Assembly: GCA_030248225.1 (NCBI GenBank)
Contig: JASANE010000495.1
Location: forward strand, 30,575 to 94,574
DNA from: Trileptium ribeirensis
Lineage: Eukaryota > Nematoda > Enoplea > Enoplida > Thoracostomopsidae
Reading direction: 5' to 3'
Length of the DNA stretch: 64,000 nt
The notes under the pieces are model-generated. The model had not been told where the DNA came from. It worked only from the letters and a program-made list of their open reading frames with translations, and searched no databases. Numbering within the stretch: position 1 is the first letter of the stretch; each line of letters begins with the position of its first letter. Both the position numbers and the translations under genes were made by a program. Of this stretch, positions 57,651-64,000 are shown piece by piece.

Positions 57651-59383
57651 TTAATCTTTGGCTGATAGCTCGAAAATTATTTCATTGGCAAGATGGTTAC
57701 ATGGGCTCCTTTTGGCGATCCCATGTCTCTGGCATGAGTTATAAACCCTCAATTTTGAGGGATCAACCTGACCAAAAATTAGTGATGGTTTTTTATTACT
57801 TTGGGGCAAGAAATCATCACAAAGGCGGAAACAAACATAATATATGCACATTTAAATTTTAGTAGTCGTCGAATAAAAAAATGCAACAAAAACTCCAGCG
57901 ATGATTTATGTATGACAGACACAGAAAACACAATTATTCGGTATATGAGGAAACACGGCTTGTTATGCTGGTTCATTTTTATTTAAATCTCTTTGAAGAA
58001 CAACCTATTACTCTGTCACACTTTTACGTTGCTAAACTTTCTGAAATACTTTTACGTTGCCACATAATGCGTGGTTTCGTTGAATTTATATCAGAAGCTG
58101 TTCATTGATTTAGAAAATTCAGAAGTATGGTACAGTGCCATGGGACGCCTACGTAATCATAGTACTATGCCAACGTATGTTGATTTATTTGATTGCAAAG
58201 GAATCAAACTCTGATTCCGAAATTTTGAGATTCTATGCTGGCGGCTTCTCTAGTGGGCCATGATTTTGATTTCGGAAATTTATCAACGCTTACTCTTCCA
58301 AATAAACCAAATTCTGAGGTGTTTAGTTGCTTTCAGTTGCTCCAAATATGACACAGGTGGGTGCATTGGCCATGTTTGACAAACGGTGCACCTGGGCACT
58401 GTAAGCTTTATGGTTAGCCCAACACTTTAAGCTGAACATGAGTTATGCAGCTGTTTACACGTAAAAACAAATGATCAAGAGGCTAATTTTCACCATATGT
58501 GCAGTGAGATCGTATGTTGACAAAACAAACAATTGTACTGACGAAACTAATCGTTAATCCAGGAAGGACTATATAGCCGAGCCATGGCTTTGAGATAATA
58601 ACGTCATCAGTATTTTCAATTTTCGTGGCAAACTAGTAAAAAGCTAAAATTCACGAGGGTTAGATGTCCCAAAATGACTATGGCCACGGTTATAAAGGGT
58701 CATATCCGTTATCCTGAAACAAGGATCTTGGCAAGCGTTACATTGGTTAGAAAACAGCTTTGAATGGACGTCATACATATCCACGACATATAGTCTTAGG
58801 TATAATCACAAATTTATATAAAGTGTCATAGCTCAGGATAAGGTTCATTATTATGATATTGAGAGCGGAACTGTTGTACTTGATTTATCTATGCTTCTGA
58901 ATGATAGGTTTGAATTTAGGCTTTCCTGAGCAAGAATGTCTTAGTACGTTCATGTCGTGTTTTCTAGTGAAAAATTTGTCTCCGTTTTAATGTCAGTTTC
59001 AGTCATCCCTGTACGCTTTTTAGTCTTAATGTTTGTAGTAGTAATAAACAGTTCACTGAATTCGTAGCATTTGATGTATAAAAATCCATGTATGAGCAAA
59101 TTTGGAGCTGATCATCCTTGTAACGATTTTAGCAGTTTTGTTTAATCGCGACATACTCTTAGAGCACATTGATTGAACTTTTAGTTGACCTCTACATCCA
59201 CCTCCGGGGCATGAGTCTCCTACCTCCGCTTCCACAAAGGCGAAATTTGACCTTCCCTTGTAACTCTATATTGTTGTACTGTGTAATATATGTTTTGTTA
59301 ATCCTTTATATTTCATATATTTTAACTAGTAAATGTATTAAATTACAAAAAGTGAACGGAGCAATGGGCAAAGGATTTTATAT

Positions 59384-59455
59384 CTTATTTATGATTATAT
59401 TTATATATCTTATATTTTTGATTATTTATATATCTTATATCTCATATGATTACTT
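59384..59455 (+). repeat. TTATATATCTTA-type low-complexity repeat
   Basis: Imperfect copies of TATATCTTATATTT and TTATATATCTTA. Confidence 0.75.
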
Positions 59456-59575
59456 TTAACTAGGACTATACACTTGTATTCCATTCGGTTACTGATATAC
59501 GACTGGAGTCCTAAGCAACCATAATAGAAAGAGGATATTTCGTTGATTTGAACACAATAATCGGTTCAAAGGTTG

Positions 59576-59633
59576 CGGCCATTACTGGCAAAATATTGCA
59601 TTTTCGGCCATTACTGGCAAAATATTGCATTTT
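59576..59633 (+). repeat. 29-bp direct repeat, 2 copies
   Basis: A unit starting CGGCCATTACTGGCAAAATA and ending TTGCATTTT occurs twice head to tail with no mismatch. Confidence 0.93.
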
Positions 59634-59980
59634 ATGATTTAGATATACAACCAATGCCGAAATTCACTACAGTTGTACCGTGCCTTTCCTTGAGGGGAAA
59701 CATTTCTTGGGCTCAAATTGAAAAATTTTAATGATCAAAATTTGGGTTGGACAGAAAATAATAGATATTGGCTGGAGGAGAGGTGTCAGACACCTTCCTT
59801 AGCCCCCATAGCGGAACCTAAATGTTGAGTGTATAACCGCGTTTTCCTTTTACCGAAACCGATAATTATATGTCGCATATTAGGCTAAACCGTTTTTTGG
59901 AATTTAAAGTTTTTGTATATTCGTAGCGTTTTACTGAACACGATCACAGTGAATTTAGTGGCTTTTGTTAGCATACGTAC

Positions 59981-60083
59981 CTTCACATCCTGGCGCTTGT
60001 CGCTTCACAAGCGTTCTGTTTGAGTGCAGTCCGCTGTTGTAGCTGTTGGACATCGTTCCACTCATCACTTTACGTGCAGCCGA
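59981..60083 (-). CDS. Cuticle collagen, exon 2
   Basis: On the minus strand the acceptor is TTAATTGCAG and the donor GTACGT (plus 59975-59980). It encodes residues 56-89 plus one base: SAARKVMSGTMSNSYNSG then LHSNRTLVKRQAPGCE. The dibasic KR at 82-83 is in the position where nematode cuticle collagens are cut by a kexin/furin-type protease during secretion. Cys88 begins the N-terminal cysteine cluster that exon 3 completes. The small exon is flanked by introns of over 2 kb. Phase and residue content leave little doubt. Confidence 0.88.
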
Positions 60084-62183
60084 CTGCAATTAATTGAACT
60101 TTAATTCAATTCAATTAATTTCAATTTCCCTGCTATAGATTGTGGTCGGCTTAACTCTGGCACAATTTAATAGAGAATATAATACACAAAAGTTACGCCT
60201 AGTCTGGAAATGAAATATGTTGAATAAAAAATGTACAAAGTACGGAACAACGGGAACTATTAAATCGGACATATGCATGCTATAGCATTGCTGGCTGATA
60301 TTGTACCTAGCGTGAAAGTTCGCTCTGTAGGGGTGGTTATAGTATAATGCCTTGAAAGAATAGTTCGTTTGGATAACGCTGATGTCGTCGAGAACGAAAA
60401 TGGTACCGTGCTGATAGTATTTCTGTTTTGCATATGACAACACTATTCGACCGCTAGTCGGAATGGCGCCTCTTCCGTCTCCACCGTGTTCCTTTCTACA
60501 TTTTTAGTTTTTTTATATCGAGTATATATAGTTGTATGGCTTTGTTTTCGATTTATGTGGATTTCAATTTCGGACTAGATTGCTTGTTGTCGCTTTTTAT
60601 TTTATATTCGGCAAGACTATATATATTTGGATAGAATATTTGTGACCAGTGCGTTTCCGATATGACAAATGTTAGTTTTGTCGACGGGTCACCGAGTTGC
60701 TTTGCTTAGCAGCTACTCGCCATATTTTACTTCCTATGCAGCCAAAATATATAGTGTACTCACGGGAGGTTTACCGTTGTTTTAACATTGATCTTGCTTT
60801 ATTTCGGTGCTATTTAGTAAACTTTTGGCTTCAGTCAGATAAGGCAGTGCTATTTGAGAGTACACACTACTTGCTAAACCCTCAACCACTGTGAAATTTT
60901 GTACCACAGAGTGAACGATACCGATAAGAGTCAAATTCACTTGCGTACTTTGACACGTAGAAGTAACCAATGGCTATCACGGATATTCGTCCAGTGTTAA
61001 GGACCGGTGTTCATGCTTGGTATATTTATTTATATGTGTATGAAGAATATTTTTTCGAACGCCAAAAATAAGGTGCTCTGTGCTCAAGTAATTATTTTGT
61101 TTGCTCTGTGTCAGCTAACTATACCAAAGCCTAATTTTGGAAAAATAGTTGAAGCCTGCGTCTGTTTGTTTGAGATTCAATGTGGATTTTTGAGGTGTAC
61201 AACAAAATTCTTTTTCTACGCTACTTATTCTAAAATTCTTTTAAGAGTGCCTCTAAGGATCCAGCAATGGCTTGTTTTTATACAGTGACCGTGGCCACCA
61301 GGAAGTACACTAGGATCGAAACGTTGCACTATTTCTGATAAAAACTATATGTATATATACTGAATACATAAACTGCTTATTCTTTTAAATGCTTTGCACG
61401 GCTGAGACTGCGAAATAAACAACTTTCAGATTTTGCTGGAATTAGGTAGATGATTAGGGACGGGGCTGTGATATGGATTGGGTAAGCCTTGGCTGTGTTT
61501 GATTAAGCACTGACAGAGAACCCACACGCACACATTAGAGTTACGAGCCATCTTTTTAATTTATTGATATCTTGGTTATCAGGTAATGGGATCGGGCTGT
61601 GGTCTCGACGGGTCGGGTGTTTTGAATATAATTATTATTTTCAATAATATAATTTGGTCGGGTATACGGAGTGGATATTTTCTGAATCGGCCCGTCGAAT
61701 AGTACCAAAATTCTCGACGTATCTTGATCGTTGCCTCTATTTTCCGGCTAGACTGGAAAAAAATCCCAATGTATTAACAGAACTGATTGATAGTTCAACT
61801 ATTGTACGTATATAGTGAAGCTAAATCTTCCGTATATACGCTAATTATACCCAATCACGTCTACTTTGCCGCCTTAAACTAAAAATTTCCCAAATAAGAC
61901 GTATAACGACACTCAAGATTGTAACGTTGAGAATTATTAAATTTTAGTTAATCGTTACGCTTGAGCATAAACTTAAATGTACGTCTAATTTTAAACCAAA
62001 TGTTTTTTCGGATTTTGAAGCTGCACTCAAACGTTCAAACTGCTTGCTCAAATTTAGAACCACTGAACACAGATTAGCTACATGATTCGACAATGGACAA
62101 ATTAAAAACTTCGTAAATTAGGTTACTATCAGCGATCGAAGTGACAGTGATGTAGAATTTTCTTCGTTATAAAACACACTTAC
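60084..62183. other. Collagen intron 1 (2.1 kb)
   Basis: AT-rich intron; the short open frames in it show no family features. Confidence 0.7.
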
Positions 62184-62348
62184 GTGACAAAATTCCATAT
62201 CCTTTGCAGCAGCTTCTTGCATGTAGCTAATGTAGTTGTTGACAGCCGGCAGCGTAATTGCAACGGCTAATATCGATATAAGGCTAAATGCGACAGCTGA
62301 GTACGCGACCAGCTTATACGCATGTTCCCGGGCGCCGTCTTCCGTCAT
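62184..62348 (-). CDS. Cuticle collagen, exon 1 (N-terminal domain)
   Basis: Read on the minus strand from the ATG at 62348 the exon gives 55 residues: MTEDGAREHAYKLVAYSAV, a hydrophobic run to about residue 33, LPAVNNYISYMQEAAAK and DMEFCH before GTAAGT (plus 62178-62183). This is the nematode cuticle collagen N-terminal domain, with the invariant-type Pro, Tyr, Met and Phe-Cys positions. An ATG 15 codons upstream (62393) is in frame, but the added residues are encoded by TATATATAG-rich DNA and would put a long hydrophobic lead before the conserved start. The inner ATG is therefore preferred. Phase 0 at the donor. Confidence 0.92.
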
Positions 62349-62799
62349 TGTGTATGCTAATATATCTCTATATATAACAGATAAAATAGCCATGGGGGTA
62401 GGGAGTTAAGGCTTGTAGAGAAAGCCTCCATAGTAGCCTAATAAGTGACGACTCGGATATACCGCTACCGGTATCCTAAACCTATGCCTAACTCTAAACT
62501 TCACTCACGTTTTATAATAAGACTTGCACTAAGTCTCCGACCGAAACCCCCCCCCTTTAAATTGTTCTTTCGTCTAAACATACATACGATTCATTGTGGA
62601 CATAGGGGACTTTACATGAGTGCCGGGAGTTAATTCCACAGGGTCAAACCGCATGAGCCATATTTAGCCATACATGCTTCTTGAAGAGCTGCAGCGAAAT
62701 CAGGCAAATAAGAATTATGTCTTATATATCTTTTCCACTAGGCTGACTACGGTGGTTTGGTTAAATAGAATCCAGCACGAGTATCTTATGGCTTTATAA

Positions 62800-63020
62800 A
62801 TGTTTTCACTGACTTTAGCGTCAACGAACCCGATTTCCAGAAATAGTCTGTCTTCAGTTGTTTATTACGTATTGCGTACAGGTCATCAAGAATTGTCTAC
62901 ATATGTTTTTCGCTAGGCTGAATAGCCTTACCTAAAGACCAACACAAATACTTGATGCGTTGCAAGTTGTTTTCGATGGGTTTAGGGTCGATAAGGTTTT
63001 CGGCTTTTCAATAAGTCTCA
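62800..63020 (+). repeat. Satellite fragment (family of 24.2-25.1 kb)
   Basis: The words TGACTTTAGCGTCAACGAACC, AAATAGTCTGTCTTCAG, AAATACTTGATGCGTTG and TTTTCGATGGGTTTAGGGTCG match 33360-33600 in the same orientation and the 24.2-25.1 kb array inverted. They split into two half-units as expected for a monomer of about 190 bp. Confidence 0.6.
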
Positions 63021-63309
63021 GATTTCAAGAAGTTCTAGCGTGGTATATACGTCAAACACAGCCTGTTACAGATGTTTAAACAAAATAGCTTAAAACGAAA
63101 CCATGCTCGCTCCGTTTTACACTCGCTTAAAAGCTACTGGATACAATGGTGTTGTTTACTCCGGATTTGACTAAAAAGTGATTAAAATATATATTAGTAT
63201 ATAACTCGCGCGTTGAAGGGAAAATGACTCAGTATGACTAGTCTCCGCCCAACGGCTTTTTCGAGTACCAGCAAGGCAATGACATACGTATTAAATACAA
63301 AGTTGGGGA

Positions 63310-63460
63310 CGTTTTCTGAGGATATTTAAACCATAGGACCTCTTATTTTTTCTACAGTGATGAAGCACACAGAAACTTTGGAAAGTTATAAATCACAGAT
63401 TTAAAAATATGTCAGACATCATTTTTTCATGTTGTACGTCTCTAGTGCTAGCCGCATTAG
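63310..63460 (+). repeat. Dispersed repeat shared with collagen intron 2
   Basis: TAGGACC(A/T)CTTATT, ACTTTxxAAA and a CGTTATTTTTACACGTTGTA-like ending are shared with 57280-57410, diverged. Confidence 0.4.
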
Positions 63461-64000
63461 ATGCATATTACGTAAGTACAATTTGTTATTCGCGCAAACC
63501 CAAAAACATATAAACCCATTTTAGTATATAATCTATGTACACCTGAATTGAAAAAAGGTCTTTACATTTGATAATTATTCGTGGTTGTAGTGTGCAACAT
63601 AGGCAACGACGTACCCAGTGCAGGTTCAAAACTATAAAAAACATTTGTTAAACATCATTAAGCTGGTCGTTACACCCTAACAACCCAAACGCTCGCCTAA
63701 CTAAAATTTTGAAAAGCTAACATTTTGGGGTTTTCTCAACTTCAGCTTATAATTCGGAAACAGCTGTATAGCAAAGCTGTACCTATCATTATGGATTATG
63801 GAAGTTTTTTGATCGGTCACTTTTGAGAAGAATCTCAACATAAAATTGGAGGAATCCAAATGGCTAAAATATCTGCAATTCGTTGGAAATATTCTTTAGC
63901 CGATACAATATATGAACAAGATCAATTATTTTATCATCATTTTGTCACTGTTTATATAGTGACGATAAATAATATGAATACGCGCTTCGATTATATACTT

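Larger units (their letters stand above)
57082..59980. other. Collagen intron 2 (2.9 kb)
   Basis: Contains an (AT)n microsatellite at 57617-57650, a TTATATATC-rich run at 59384-59455 and a 29-bp duplication at 59576. A segment at 57240-57420 resembles 63310-63460. No separate gene was recognised. Confidence 0.65.
54883..62348 (-). other. Gene model: nematode cuticle collagen, 4 exons, 290 residues
   Basis: The exons on the minus strand are 62348-62184, 60083-59981, 57081-56890 and 55295-54883. Introns of 2100, 2897 and 1594 bp have canonical GT-AG ends, with phases 0, 1 and 1. The product is a secreted structural protein of the extracellular cuticle, made by the hypodermis and assembled as disulphide-linked collagen trimers. 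Order: N-terminal membrane/signal anchor (about 13-33), conserved NNYISYM...FC block, KR dibasic processing site at 82-83, cysteine cluster C88/C91/C92, ten Gly-X-Y triplets, cysteine linker, broken main Gly-X-Y region, CPKYC tail. The length is typical of the family. Kilobase introns are unusual compared with Caenorhabditis, where these genes have few, short introns. Confidence 0.92.
62349..64000. other. Upstream flank of the collagen gene
   Basis: On the minus strand a TATATATAG run lies about 25-30 bases before the ATG. It could be a TATA-like element or a splice-acceptor-like end for trans-splicing; neither is certain. Farther out are satellite fragments. No further gene was recognised up to the window end. 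Confidence 0.4.

Noticed and set aside
62349..62393. 15-codon N-terminal extension of the collagen
   Set aside because: The upstream ATG is in frame, but the extra residues come from TATATATAG-rich DNA and precede the conserved start of the collagen N-terminal domain; the inner ATG fits the family.

Overview
The window is eukaryotic and almost certainly from a nematode. The decisive evidence is a complete minus-strand cuticle collagen gene (62348 down to 54883, four exons). It has the nematode-specific N-terminal membrane/cysteine segment, the CxPxxPPCxPC-type linker, broken Gly-X-Y tracts and the C-terminal CPKYC...[12 protein letters not shown] block. Its introns are 1.6-2.9 kb, much longer than in Caenorhabditis, and the surroundings are crowded with transposon relics. 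This suggests a large, repeat-rich nematode genome, perhaps outside the Caenorhabditis-like clades; that placement is inference. There are no operons, rRNA, CRISPR or prokaryotic signals.

Layout. 1-15.9 kb: no supported host gene. It holds a tRNA-like SINE head, degenerate tandem repeats, a frame-broken coding relic on the minus strand (6.8-8.1 kb), a 2.5-kb element with inverted arms of about 0.45 kb (10.5-13.0 kb), and a GC-rich Mutator-like non-autonomous transposon with 10-bp target duplications (13.5-14.25 kb). 15.98-19.0 kb: a decayed, truncated non-LTR retrotransposon (ORF1, endonuclease, start of reverse transcriptase) with a MITE inserted in its ORF2.

22.2-48.3 kb: a plus-strand gene for an arginine/serine-rich protein, reconstructed from six phase-compatible exons (25739-26064, 29317-29717, 31072-31233, 34186-34477, 46028-46324, 48248-48345) and one weaker upstream exon (22181-22315). 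One intron appears to be GC-AG and another is 11.5 kb. A possible alternative first exon with its own TATA-like box lies in the 11.5-kb intron at 41.1-41.3 kb. Neither the true start nor the 3' end of this gene was found. The protein looks nuclear and related to RNA processing by composition only; I do not recognise the family.

48.3-54.9 kb: repeats and transposons, including a hAT-type MITE with an 8-bp target duplication and a 3 x 116-bp minisatellite. 54.9-62.4 kb: the collagen gene, converging on the SR-rich gene. 62.4-64 kb: collagen upstream region with satellite copies.

The most novel signal is a group of short inverted-repeat transposons. Eight copies in two families share a CTGGSCT terminal motif and 5-bp target duplications (terminal repeats CTGGCCTGTCCACAG and CTGGGCTCT). 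That pairing of terminus and duplication length does not match the common superfamilies I know. No accessory defence or metabolic system is present.
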